Below are positions 49,419 to 61,804 of a stretch of 64,000 nucleotides of DNA, piece by piece (the first letter of the stretch is position 1; every line of letters begins with the position of its first letter). The stretch comes from Sapria himalayana (lineage: Eukaryota; Streptophyta; Magnoliopsida; Malpighiales; Rafflesiaceae), in NCBI GenBank assembly GCA_029783825.1, contig JAREIK010016214.1, forward strand, positions 25,337 through 89,336, in the 5' to 3' direction. The translations under genes were made by a program, and so were the position numbers. Below the pieces are notes generated by a model that saw only the letters and a list, made by a program, of their open reading frames with translations, searched no databases and had not been told where the DNA came from.

Positions 49419-52195
49419 GTTTTGTGACTTTTATTTTCTACTTAATTTAATTGGATAGGCAACATTCCAAATACTCATTAATAAGAGTATCTCATCAATT
49501 GAGATCCACAAGCACATAGCTCATATAACTAGAATAATAATCTTTCCAATTTTTGATATTAGGATTGTATCAGTAGTTTAGTTATTCAATAATGAGACAA
49601 TCTATTTTTAGGAAAATAGATACTCAGATTATTAAATAATTTTAGGTTCATAGTTTATTCATTTAATTTATATGATACTATCAAATCATTTGATATATAT
49701 TATATTTGACATAAATAAAAGTTAGTGTATTTTGTAATGACTCATTCCCATTAGCATACAAGGTGATTCTAATCATTAACTTATTTTTAATAGTGGTCCT
49801 CCCATAGTTATCCCTTTAGTATATCATTATAAAGAAAATAATTAATATATAAGAGTCAATCATAAGATTATTCGTTTTAGGTAACTTTGTTAACTTGTCT
49901 TGATAATTATTTTGTATGAACACTCTTATTCTCTAGCCTCCATTATCATAATGATAGATAATTAACATGGTTTATAAGTATTTACACTTTTGTATTTATA
50001 AATGTCATACTCACACAAATAATATATGCTTCTCTCAAGTTTTACAAGTAGAAATAATACAGATAAAAGTAGTTCACACAAGTCGTTGCTATACTATGAG
50101 TCACAACATAGGTATGCATGTCCAAAAAATGTTATGTTAGCATCTTTCTCAGTAATGATGTGACTCACACACCATAGGTAAATCTATTAGGAGAATATTC
50201 TATATAATATTCATCCTAATTGAGAACTAATCTCTTTAAGTTATATATAAATTGATTAACATAAAAGCATTTATACTTTTAGCTTCATAAGCACCTTACT
50301 TATAATGATTATATGGCCAAATTTTATGATTCAACATATATATTTTTCTTGTTAATCACAATAAGAAGTATTATCACTTTCTTCTTATCATTAACATGCA
50401 TGAGCCTTATATTTTACTTATCAATATTTATCATGATAACCTTAAATAAACTCACCATTAGTCAAAATTCTAATTGAAGTTTTATTTAGTGATCATCTAT
50501 TAGGATCCAAATATAAAATAAATTAAACTATTAAATTATTCATAATTAAAACTAATTATATCATATAATTAAAAATACACAAATCCTAAATAATGAAAGG
50601 TTGGTACAAATTCTCAAATGTATTGCTAGAGAAGAGAGATTTAAAAGTCATGCTTTCTACTTTAGGGATCGACCTAACTCGTGCATCCCTTGTTTGCTTA
50701 TGGAATCCTTACTAAGTGAGAAATTTGTTCTAGGATTTGTAATTATCTTAGATTTACTTGTTTCATGAATGAGAATGAGAAGGCTTGAAAGATTTTTAAA
50801 AAATTTTTATTTTTTACTTTTATACTCATTCATTCTTATATTACTCTAAGCAAGAGATCATGACTTTTATAATAAAGTTGTTACTTCAGCTTTTATCTTA
50901 TCAACTTAAGGTTATGACTCAAGGAAAATAAATATGACTCTATTGAACGTCTTTAAATTTATGTAATACAAAATTATGGTGCCGGCTATGACCATGACTT
51001 GAACCAAATCGCTCTGCAATATAATGTCATGTCATTGTGAAAAGGCCACATCCTCATGCTTTTATCCTTTTATAATCCATAGAGGATAATGATATTGTGA
51101 AGTGGTCATGGAGTAGAGATGAATTCTCATATTATTATATTATTGTGGTCTTGAGTGAAGGCCATGACAATGGCAAATGGTCTTTCTTAAGTTAGTTATG
51201 GCCACGACACTTAGAGCTCACCGCAACACAAATGTAATCCTTCATATCTCATAAGTATCTATGTCAATAGGATTTTTTTTCTCTCATATAACATATTACA
51301 ATGTATTATTAGGATGCTATAAAATTGATACTTAGCTTTCACAAACATATCGTGGCTGTCTACTTCGAGGACAAGAATGAAAACATTGACAAAAATCATA
51401 CTCAATTAATATATTATGTAATATTTAGTGTCCCAAAGCCATGACTTAGAATAATTATCATGATTATGGCATGAGTTATGATTCCGTAATATTTTGTAGT
51501 TCAAAAGTTACGGCATTATAAAAGTATTATATCTTTTACTTAAGACTATATAGTTATATAAAGATAAAGTCACCACAATATAAAATTGGTCTTGACCATG
51601 AGCACTTTATTGAGGTATCAAACGGACCGGGTGGCCCGGAACTGGCCCAAAGCTCGACACAGTTCAGACATGTCTGGCCAAGCACGACACGTTGTAGTAC
51701 CATGCCTGGGCCCATTCGGGTGGACCCTTGTCACGAATCAAGATGTGCCAAGATGAGGATATTCAACCCGCGTGCCGTGCCATGCACGATAGGGGTGATT
51801 GGCACATAACACAACATAGGTGACCACATACTTAGCCATGCCCGGCATAACATGGTACCATAGTTAACTATTAATTATTTAATATTATAAATATTAATTA
51901 ATGGTTGAGCTCGGTTCAACCCAAAAAAAATGGGCCAGCCCAGCCCGACCTGACTTGTTTGACACCTGTTGCACCAGTAGAGTATTCAGTTATTATGATA
52001 GTTACTTAATATTATAATTATTTAAATTTTATGAGCTAATTATAGTCGTGACTCAATAATAATATCATAGTTAGTAAGAATGTGTCGTATGGTTAAGATA
52101 TAATGCTAACGAGTTAGTAGGGTCTTAGTATAATAAGTATTTTCGATCAATTATGTAGTATTTCCGCCAAGAATGAACACAGAAACTATATGTGA
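49419..52195 (-). mobile_element. Near-complete family A LTR (minus)
   Basis: The left end TGTTTTGTGACTTTTATT matches the reverse complement of the LTR terminus at 19110-19132. The right end near 52165-52195 (CAAGAATGAACAC, ACTATATG) matches the reverse complement of the U3 start at 14665-14700. An inverted TATA (CTTTTATA) is at 50817-50824. A TCATGAC-rich U3 spans 50860-52100 and is interrupted by the MITE at 51611-51970. Without the MITE the LTR is about 2.4 kb, which fixes the normal size of family A. U3 is single-copy here. Confidence 0.65.
51611..51970. mobile_element. hAT-type MITE
   Basis: The left end GAGGTATCAAACGGACCGGG and the right end read inversely, CAGGTGTCAAACAAGTCAGG, form terminal inverted repeats. 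Subterminal GGCCCGG and GGGCTGGGC motifs follow. This is the usual design of plant hAT MITEs (AGGGGTGTCAAAC...GGGCC). It has no coding capacity and is strikingly GC-rich for this window. The uninterrupted U3 at about 39955-39990 shows the pre-insertion state. An exact 8-bp duplication is not preserved. Confidence 0.75.
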
Positions 52196-52244
52196 CTCAC
52201 TTATCTATCTTTTCTTCTAAACATGTCTAGAACTCATTGATTTT

Positions 52245-53678
52245 ATAATTTCATATATTAAGGTTCTTGTTATCGTGATGTGATAGGACTGAGTAGTAAT
52301 CAGTATCTAAGTACTGAAACAGCTTGCTCCTATTCAATGGTTCATCTCATCATTTTCTCCTTGATAACTTAATAGAAAAATCATCATCTTTGAATATGTT
52401 GTCCATGTATGTACTCAGAGCATGACTATAAATACTATCATAGTTAGTATCATATTACATAAATAACTTAGTCAACCCATAATGAATGAACCCTCCAGGT
52501 TGTGGTTTTTGGTTTATGCACAAAAATATATATGACAAAATATTCTCTACTCCTTCCACCTTAACCTTAGGGGCAATGCATGCGGCCAAACAATAAGGAG
52601 TTGGAATGATTGACCCATACTTTAAGTACTTAGTTACCATCTCAATAGTCATGTCACTAAATGTTGGGTTATTTATAAACTTTCTAATCATGTCACTAAT
52701 GTTGCATATGCATCTTGGTGCAATGCAAGTGGTGAAAGTATAAACTAACTAATATATGTTCACCATATCATAAAAAATATTTAAGAATTTTATAAATAAA
52801 ATTCATGTATCTTAGTCTCTGTCATCAATAATAAGTTCATCACTCTTACTATTAACATAGTCATATATCATGTGTTCATATCCAACACACGACTCCAATA
52901 TCAGGTATATGTAATTCTAACAGTGTCTAACATCCGTTTAAAATTTTTTATTCTTTAAACCCATAAACAAACTGAAACTACCAAACTCTTGTTGTTTGGT
53001 TGGTATTCAAAGATATTTTAGTGAGTTATGTATTTGTTCTAAAGTGAGAGAAACAACCATCATCGACACTCATACTATCAGGTTAATGATGTGACACATG
53101 CATCTAACATAAAAATTTTCTTTTAATGGCACATCTCTAATGGTCCTAACAAACATGTTAATGGATACTCCATTAATAAATGCATTATCAAATGTGATAC
53201 TATATATTTTATTTTAAATATTATATTCTTTAAAGATTCTTATCATGTACTCAAATATGGCTAGCCATTATTAGGATGCATAATCTCTAAAAATCCTAAT
53301 ATCTTTTTATTTAGTATCCATATAGAATATACATAGTGGGTAGTAAGACATGCAAAAGATCCATCATCACGTCTAGTCTAGATATCAAACATCATGGACA
53401 CCATACCACTATATTTCTTAAATTCATTAGTTATTATTTCTTTTTCTAACTTATAATATTTTAGTATGGCATTCCTATATGTGGACTTAAGAATCATATG
53501 ATACACTGTCTGAAAATAAGTATGCATGATGTTAACTATCTTTGGATCATTTGAAAATCTAATTAGAAGATCAATTATGGTGATCAATTCAGACATGACT
53601 TCCTTCCCTAACTCGTTGGGGTGTATGAATGGGGTTAACATAAAAGTTGAACTAGATCTAGCCTCAAAGACCTCACCA
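52245..53678 (-). pseudogene. hAT transposase remnant 2
   Basis: Collinear with 4710-6130 at about 90% identity by eye. On the minus strand EVFEARSS, GKEVMSELITIIDLL and KKYSGMVSMMFDI are in one open frame (53378-53680). Then come LTTHYVYSIWILNKKILGF and HPNNG near 53270-53370, the hAT SITFDNA region near 53190, and the C-x2-H block near 53095. A 78-codon frame (52455-52691) contains MVTKYLKYGS and CLAACIAPKVKVEGVE, the hAT KYW...LA..LDPR.K segment with L-D-P-R changed to I-A-P-K. The C-terminal dimerisation region and both termini are missing. Its 5' side is cut exactly at the segmental-duplication junction. Confidence 0.75.
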
Positions 53679-53761
53679 CTCATGTATTTCATAGAAAAGA
53701 TTTTTCCCAGCTCCAAATTAAGCTTGTCAATATTTACTTTGTTATGACCAATGATTAGCAT
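53378..53761 (-). CDS. Chimeric ORF: copia RT joined to hAT transposase
   Basis: 127 codons from ATG, about 158 codons stop to stop (up to about 53855). The first part (MLIIGHNKVNIDKLNLELGK, preceded by LLHVDD) is copia RT. After KYM the frame passes without interruption into SGEVFEARSS and hAT transposase sequence, ending at a stop after MMFDI. The join lies at 53679-53683, the duplication breakpoint. The RT catalytic YVDD has become HVDD here through an A-to-G change on the plus strand. It is the longest ATG-initiated frame in the window, but both partners are fragments of dead genes and no promoter is evident, so translation is unlikely. Same-frame joining has a one-in-three chance by itself. 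Confidence 0.6.
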   Translation of the reverse strand: MLIIGHNKVNIDKLNLELGKIFSMKYMSGEVFEARSSSTFMLTPFIHPNELGKEVMSELITIIDLLIRFSNDPKIVNIMHTYFQTVYHMILKSTYRNAILKYYKLEKEIITNEFKKYSGMVSMMFDI

Positions 53762-55718
53762 ATCATCAACATGTAGTAAATATATAAGTCTATCATTACT
53801 TGACTGATGATTGAAAAATATATAATGGTCTAAGATATGTGCTAAAAGTTATGAGATTCAATGAATGAAAAATTAATTTTGTACCATTACATGGGGGGTT
53901 GTTAAGAACATATAAGTTGTAGTTCAATTTTTAAACAAGACATATATAAGTCTTCACTACGAAAAAAATATATCATCAAAATTAAATTTTTTTTACTAAA
54001 CCCTTTAATTTCTATCCAAGCCTTATATCTTAGTTGAGAATCATTATAACTAAATTTTAGTCTAAGGAGCTATATATATTTCAAAGCTTGCTTCTCTTTG
54101 GATATGGGTACCTTACCATAAATCTAAATCATATGAAGAGACTCATCTCTTTATACATAGCTAAAAGTCATTTTTATTCCCAAGAGAGATGACCTTCTAA
54201 AAGGTTTGAGTTCACTTGTATCCATGAGTAATATATAATCAAGGAATCTAGAGGATACATGGTGGAACATAGATGATCTTCTTAGGTTAATATTAAGATG
54301 TATAATCATGAATAACTAAGTATTTCCTAGTTATAGCTTGAACATGGTTCCTCACCTTCTCAAGATGAATATACCATGGCTAATACATATCAGGTATATC
54401 CTAGGACCCAAAAATATCATGTGTATCTTGAGGCTTTGAATTATTAGGAAACTGCTCAATTTCTTTCCATTGATTAGAGTAAACTCTATAAGGAAATGAC
54501 ATTGAATTTGTACAAATAGGAGTCTAATGAAATTAATCTCCTCTCAACTCAGTTGGCTACCATCCATAAATTGATCCTCTAAAAAAATTATATCTCTACT
54601 TTGAACAAACTGCCTAACAATTAGGTTCTATAGTGTTTACCCAAGCTCTTCATGTCTAGCTAAGGAATTGACATGTAATATCATGTGTGACATATATTGG
54701 CTCTCCTTCTTACCCCTTGCATTGATTATTGTGTCCTTGACTAATTTTTATCGGCCATTACCAATATAACTAATATAACCCATGTCATTTAGCATGCTAA
54801 TAGATTACTACTTTACATGAATATCTTATATCTATAAACAAATAAAAAACTCATTCTTAAAAATTTGTGATATCCCACTATTGCCCATCATTTCTATGCC
54901 ATAAATCACCCAGTATATAGATAGTAAAGAAGTCAATATGTGAGGTGATATGAAATGATGATGTTGAGTCAATAAGATAATAACCCTCCTAAGATACTAT
55001 ATATATTATTGAATTATCATCGTTAACTCGCATCAAGTTATCTTTTGAGGTGATGTTGACCTCTTCCTTGGGTCTATCTCCTCTCATATATTGTTTCTAT
55101 AGTATTTTCCAATAATAATAATCTTTTTGATGTGCCCCATCTTGTTATAGCAGCAATATGATGACTTTTTTACTTTGCAAATTTTCTTTGGAAGAATGAG
55201 TTCTATCAGGCTATTTGTGACTTGTGGTTCTCACCCATGTCTTTCAGAAATGAAAATATATGAGAAGCTTTGCCTTTCTTATTTCTTCCTAATTTAAATA
55301 AATTATTTTTGAAATAACATGTATTTTCTTAACACATCTAGGTAGTTACATGTTGAGGGAAACAACAAAGATATCCCATCTATAAAGAAGTGAGCTAAAC
55401 ATTAAAGAAATTAGTAGATCATCTCCTAGGACCATTTTCATAGATGATAGCTGATTCACCAGCTCTTAAAAGATGATGTGTGCTGCTGACATTAAATTTA
55501 TATTTTTGAACTTCAAGTTAATTAGACATCTAAAGATTAATATTTTATTTCTAAATATATTATTTCAAACATAGACTTTAGTTTCTCCCATAAATTATTT
55601 ATATTCATTTCATCAGAAACATATTGATAACTATCACTATGTAGATGCAACCCTATATAGTATTGGTCTTCCCATTTTTCTTCACTCATTTTTTTAAGTA
55701 TCATCTTTTTATTATATA
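53683..55718 (-). pseudogene. Ty1/copia gag-pol remnant, duplicated copy
   Basis: Matches 31914-33945 block by block: RT motif at 53759-53773 (HVDDM instead of YVDDM), SRDIIFLEDQ near 54580-54610, protease near 54950-54995, and gag near 55505-55718. The gag frame that is open in the first copy is broken here by small indels (for example ATATTTTTGAAC against ATATTTTGAAC). Everything downstream of RT on the minus strand is replaced by hAT sequence at the junction. Confidence 0.7.
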
Positions 55719-56001
55719 GTCATACAATTATTTTAAAACAATATAGTTATGTATTTTATTTTCTAAAAAGAAAATTTGGTCTAGTAAATATTATTATCAT
55801 AGAATGATTTTCAATGACAACAAAGAATAATATGGACAATAAATAATCAATATGGACAAAATATCTCAAAATGATACCGAAATCATTACATTGATATCTG
55901 AAAAATTGAATAACAATATAATAATAATGAATAATCTAAATATCATTTCAATATCAATGTAAAACATCCTTCTCCACATCGGGATTTCAAAATTTTTTGG
56001 T

Positions 56002-56016
56002 GATATAGATATATAG

Positions 56017-56072
<56 letters not shown>
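56002..56072. repeat. Expanded (TA)n tract
   Basis: About 70 bp of TA/AT repeats with GATATAGATATATAG interruptions, where the partner copy (34233-34266) has a clean tract of about 26 bp of AT. Confidence 0.9.
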
Positions 56073-56229
56073 CATTATATAGTTTTGAAATATATAGTAT
56101 TATATGTAGTTTTTGAAATATAATTATATAGTTTAATATATATATATATAACTACATATGTTTAACATAAGTGTATATAATTTTTTGAATAGTGTTTTAT
56201 CAAAAATATATATTTAACTTTCATACTGA

Positions 56230-57950
56230 AATAATTTCATATCCTTGAATAATAACTTTCCCCTCGAAAAAAATAAGGAAAAAGAAACACAACATCCAAT
56301 ATTTTTATTTTATTACACATAATGTGTACATCATCACAATATGAAAAAAATAGAAATAGTTCAAGTCATGATAGTGATGGAGGTGAGCATTATGATTTCT
56401 CTATAAGGTCATACTCCTGAAAAGAGAAGTTCATTAACATTTACTGAATGGGTGGTAGTTAATTGGATGACCTTTCTAAATCTCTCCTATATATAGTTAA
56501 CCCATCTAAAATTTTTACCATCATACTATATAAAGATTCTTGTCTTTATCCCATAGAATATAGTACAACCTCAAAGCATCCGATTGCATAATAAAATATT
56601 TTTAGTTTATACTATATTTTTTTCTTATATTCATCTAAAAGTACTCCCTAATTATGATACACTTAATATTCTAGATGTCTCTTTCCTTCATTATTTTTTT
56701 CCAATAAGTTATAGCTATTTTGTGTAAAATTTCAAATAATTTGGGTGCTTCCTATCAATCCAACTATCATTTGTCCCAATTATTTCTATGAGAGTTCATA
56801 AATTTGGTCTTTAAACTTACTAATCTCTTCAATTATTCTCGTGCATAGGGAATGAATCTCTATTTTTGGTTATTCCTTAGCTTGTTCTATTTTCTACTGC
56901 ATATTTTCCAATAAACAAGATATCCACAAATATACTAGGATGTATACCTAAGGAATGCTCAATGCAAGCTAACTTCTTTTCTCATATTTCTTTGCTTTTT
57001 TCAATCACTTATGTGTCATTCATAGTTAAAGATTGACTTTGTTTCAAAATTCTTAATGTACATCTCATTCAAATATCAACTTCTTTTCCTTTTTTTTCTC
57101 TTTCAACACCTCTCTCCATGACCAATAATGTCAAGGAGGACAATATCAAATACATTGTATCTACATGTTCATCCAAAAAAACTTCATAGGCTAAGTACAA
57201 CAAAATTATAAAGAAAGGTGAATTAGTTGATTACAAAAATTATCCTCAGGAAATCTAAGAATTAATTTCTTTAAAATTTTTTTCACAACAAAGTGATACC
57301 CAATGAAAATGATATAGCAATATTCTTATATCAATAATAGTAGTCGAAACATGGTGAGTAGATAATAAAAATGATCAAGTGAAATATAACCATACTTTAC
57401 TCATCTCCATGAGTTCTCCATGCAACAAATATTTATATGTACACTTTGACATTATTCTCGAAGTACCTTTAAAACATGTCAATAGATTATTGATAGCAAA
57501 AAAATTCAAGTCCCTATGAAAAGATTTGAAATCTACATTATCTTTTACTCTTAGGAATTCAAGTAATTCATTAATGATTCCCTATACAAATGAACCTAAA
57601 TATCACTTACATATCATGCTTTTCCATGCATATCCTCAAAATTCACATAAAATTTTTTATAATTGAGATCTTTTTTTTATTCTCTATGCATACAAAATAT
57701 CATCTAATTCCACTTTTTGATAGCATTACCAAAAGGAGGAACGAACTTATTGAATCCCTGCTCTCCAATAAGCTCATTTTTACAATGCATTAAATCCATC
57801 CATCTTTACCAAATTTAAGCAACAAAAAATTCCTTGGGCATCGTGACTTGAGGTGGAATATCTATGGAGCTATGTTTCTGTCTCTTCCCTTTCTCCATAT
57901 GGCTCATCTATATAATATTTATCTTTGAAAATTTTCTTTCTTCCATCAAA
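56230..57950 (-). mobile_element. Family B retroelement segment, copy 3 duplicate
   Basis: Duplicate of 34460-36150, with scattered one- to four-base differences. Carries the Transposase_32-like remnant described separately. Confidence 0.6.
57165..57905 (-). pseudogene. Transposase_32-like remnant, duplicate of B3
   Basis: Same minus-strand blocks as 35380-36110 (EQGFNKFVPPFGN near 57700-57750, the EFYVNF core near 57625-57650). An additional single-base loss in the T-run at 57652-57660 shifts the frame inside the core relative to copy 1. A plus-strand frame of 67 codons overlapping it is a shadow. Confidence 0.5.
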
Positions 57951-58369
57951 GATTCAACAAGTAATGAGGGTTTTGGTCGTTAATCATGGCATCACTAAAA
58001 GATTAAGGTATTATTGTGAAGGAGATTCATAGGTTAGGTATTTAAAGTTGGGACTTGATAATTGATAGTCGCATTTATTTGGTTATAATTTTTTTTATAG
58101 GAATACAAATTCATTACTTTGGGGTAAGCTATATTTCAAAGTCATAACATTGCATCAAAGTCATGTCTTTCCTATATAGCTTCTATAATGCTCTTCATTT
58201 ATCAATTATGATGCCTTTTTTTTTTTTTGACACCAAAATCATGACTTTAAAAATAATATCATGGCCTTGTCATGTGGCTTCTAATTGGCTTTTCTTTTTA
58301 TAAAACTAAAGATATGATAATTAACAACTATAATGACTTTAAGGTAAAAAAAATTAAATAGTAGTTGGT

Positions 58370-59400
58370 TTGAATAAGTTATTCTTTTATATGTGGTAAA
58401 AATTATAATTGTAATTATGGGCATGCCATTTTATTCTCATTACTTTACAATTCATCATAGAAAAATATTTTTTTAAGTTTGTCTCTCAAGCAATATTACA
58501 TTTAAAGTCCATAGCTACGCCTTTAAAATTTTCTCCTATATATCAAAATCTTTGTTATCCAAGTGAGCCTTTCAATATATTGTGTTATTTTCTTCCTACT
58601 TGTACTTTTGGTATTATTTGTGGATGATAGAGTAATACTTATTTTTATTCTTTCATTCATATGATTCAGTTTCTCATTTCTCTTTATTCATATTTTTTTT
58701 CATACCATTGACTTTAGAAAAAATCTACGAACTTTTCAATTTCATGAGCACACAAGTCATCGATTGTCTTCAATTCATCTATCAAAGCTTTATAGTCGAC
58801 TTCTATTTCTTCCTCATTAATAAATGTGACTATATCTTTAATTACCTAATCAAGATTTTTCATCACAATCTTTTTCTGTATTAGCTATAAAGATTATATC
58901 TTTCATTTTGTTTTTTTTCCTTCGATAGTCGATGCTTAGCTTTTGTGTCCTCTTCTAAAGTTTCATTTATAATTTTTTTTTTTTACCTTTACGATAGGAA
59001 TTTCAAATGAAACATTTTTTTAGACTCAAACTAATTTGTGACTTCTTTCTTACTCTATTGTTTCATTATTTCCTCTTCATGAGTATTGACTCTCCGCAAG
59101 TCACTTAATAATTTTTTGAGTTAAGTTATCCAATAAATTACTAAAAATTGATTAGAACCATAATCACTTAACTCCTCATGGCTTCCACACCTCCAATTCC
59201 TAGAATTCTCTTTCTATTGATAAAAAAATCGATAATAGTTTCCAAAAGGTTTGAAATACAACTTACTTTCTTGAGTATGATATGTCTCATTGTAATTATA
59301 GTAGAGTTCATTCTCGCTCATTGATATAATTTTCCAAATGCCAATTGTTTGCTTTATCATCTTTCTATAGCTCTTTAAGATAATTTGCATTGATCCTTGG
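58370..59400 (-). pseudogene. Possible Athila-type gag fragment, duplicate
   Basis: Duplicate of 36600-37625. The 73-codon frame open in copy 1 is broken here by an insertion (TTTCTATTGATAAAA at 59211-59225, against TTTATATGATAAAA). Confidence 0.35.
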
Positions 59401-59624
59401 CAGCAATTATTATATATTTAGATTTGATATATAAGAGGATGGAAAGAAAAAAAAAGATATGCAACCAAATCTAAAAGATAACCATCCATATTCAAACAAT
59501 GTAACATAACTTAGCCATTAGATTTGGAATATTTATCAAATATGATGCTATCTAATTTATTAAAAAATTATTATTTAATTAGAATAGCCAAGTCAATTCA
59601 CGTTCAATAATGAAACTAATTATG

Positions 59625-61804
59625 ACTTTATTATGACTTTATTATTCTATCAAATTTATTCAGTTAGGTAATAATAAACTTATTATTGAGTATCTCATCA
59701 ATTGAGTTCCATAAGTGCACGAGTAATATAAGTAGTATAATAAACATTTATCTAAATATCGACCCCATCAAAATTTTATTAGTAGTTTAGCTATTCAATA
59801 AAAGATACCCTATTTTTAGTATGATTGAAACTCAAATTATCAAACAATCTTAGATAAAAGGTTTATTTATCTAATTTATATGATGTCATTACTTCATTCA
59901 ATATATATTATACCACACAACAATTGATGTTGAAGTATTGTGTAATTATTTATTTTCTTATTAGAATGCAAGGTGTCTGTCACTATTAATTCTTTTTAAA
60001 TATGGTGATCACATCATGGTTATCCCCTCAATGAGTCATCACCAAGATAATAATTTTTCAATGCATGAAGATTATTCATAATCTCATATTTTTTAGGAAA
60101 CTTTGTCAAATACCTTTGATGGTTGTTTTGTATGTATACTCTTATTCACTGGTTTCTACTATTCTAACGACTAATGATTAGCATAGTTTGTATGTATTTG
60201 TACATTTCGCTCCATAAGTACCATACTCATATAATTAATATATGATTTCTTCAAGTTGCATCAGTGAAAATCATGTGAGTAAAGGAACTCACAAGAGTTA
60301 TTACTACCTTGCAAGTCACCGCACACATAACATATCCTAAGGATTACACCATCCTTCTTGGTAACAATGAAACTTGCATATTAAATGTGAATCCCATGAG
60401 AGATGATTCTATATAATATCCATCTCAATAAAGAACTTGTCTCTAATATATATATATATAATGGATTAGAATGTAAATTTATTTGTACATTCACCTTAAT
60501 AAATATCATACTCATAATGATTAATATATCTTAACTTCAAGATTTAACATATAGGTTTATCTCATGTAACACAATTAGAATGGCTTTCACCATCTTATTA
60601 TAATAATCTTAAGTGAGTCTTATGGCTTACATATAATTGTATACCATAATAACCTCACACAGACTCACCTTTAAGTGAAACCCTAATTTGAGTTTTATTT
60701 AGTTATCATCCATTAATATCCATAACATAAAATATATTCAAAATATAATCGCATCAACATATAAACCAATTACATCACATACTTCAAATAATGCAAATCA
60801 TAAACAATTTTAATTTCATAGAAATTCCCAAATTTATCCTTAGAAGAGATGAGTTTGAGAGTCATGGCCCCTAACTCTAGGGATTGACATTATTCATCCA
60901 TCTCTTACTTGCTTTTTAAACCCCTAGAAAGTATGAAAATTATCCATAGAATTTATAGTTTCCATCGCTTTTTTCTTATTCCTTGTGGGAGAATGAGAAG
61001 AAGTAAGAGCTCTCCCAAAAATTCTCATGCATGTAATTTTATAATTGGGTAGTTTTGTATTTCCCTAAGTAGAAAGTTATGAATTCAAATGAAAGTGTTT
61101 AGTCTAGCATTCATTTCCTCATATTGTGATCATGACTCTAAAAAAAATTGTGCTTTTATATAATATATTGATCTTTCCTGTAAATAAAGATCACAACTTT
61201 GTTAGTGATCATGACTTGAGCCTAATCTCTCTATAACGCAAAGTTACAATGCTATAAAATGATCATTGCTTTGTATCTTCATTATTTATAGTCTATATAT
61301 AGCCATAATGATATGAAGTGGATGTGAGGTGGTGATGACTTCCAATAGTTATATATGGCCATGACACTATGCAGAGGCAATGACATTGGCTATTTTCTTT
61401 TATTTAGATATATATGGCCATGACACTAAGAACTTGTCACAAAACATGTACTTAGCTTGTATGTATAAATTATAATTATGCCGTATTTTGTGGACCAATG
61501 TTATGACCTTGAAAATGATCATGTTCAAGTACTATCCTCTAAAAAACGAGTGACCCAAAAGACATATCTTTGAATAATTGTTATAATATTGGCCATAGAT
61601 CTCATGTCTCTTTAATTCTTTTTTTGTATCTTAAAATTTGTTTCTTTATAAAGAACCCTAACTCTGATTCTAGACTACCGATCTATATAAAGATAAAATA
61701 ATTTCTCTATGAAATTAACAAAGACCTAGAGCATCAGTGAGGTACTTGATTATTGTGATTATGAATTAATGTCATAGTAATTAAAAGTTTATGAGTTAAG
61801 TATG
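59625..61804 (-). mobile_element. Family A LTR (minus), duplicate
   Basis: Duplicate of 37851-40032. Includes a local 13-bp duplication, ATTATGACTTTATTATGACTT (59621-59641), where copy 1 has TATGAATTTATTATTC. The solo LTR begins at 61805. Confidence 0.65.

Larger units (their letters stand above)
31910..53678 (+). repeat. Tandem segmental duplication, unit 1 (about 21.77 kb)
   Basis: The sequence starting CTCATGTATTTCATAGAAAA at 31910 recurs at 53679 and is followed collinearly to the window end (matching to about 42230). The offset is 21769 bp at the start and drifts only by small indels. In 32041-32640 against its partner I found three short indels and no substitution. Because the second copy begins immediately after 53678, unit 1 is taken to span 31910-53678. 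The span contains a copia piece, family A and B elements, a solo LTR, a hAT MITE and hAT remnant 2. Confidence 0.8.

Noticed and set aside
51600..51985. 8-bp target duplication of the MITE
   Set aside because: Best register gives GCACTTTA against GCACCAGT, only about half matching; not claimed.
53526..53747. Plus-strand frame of 73 codons across the duplication junction
   Set aside because: Antisense shadow of the copia-hAT chimeric frame; no motif of its own.
55866..56075. Minus-strand frame of 69 codons rich in I and Y
   Set aside because: Mostly translated TA microsatellite (YIYIYI); no biological meaning.
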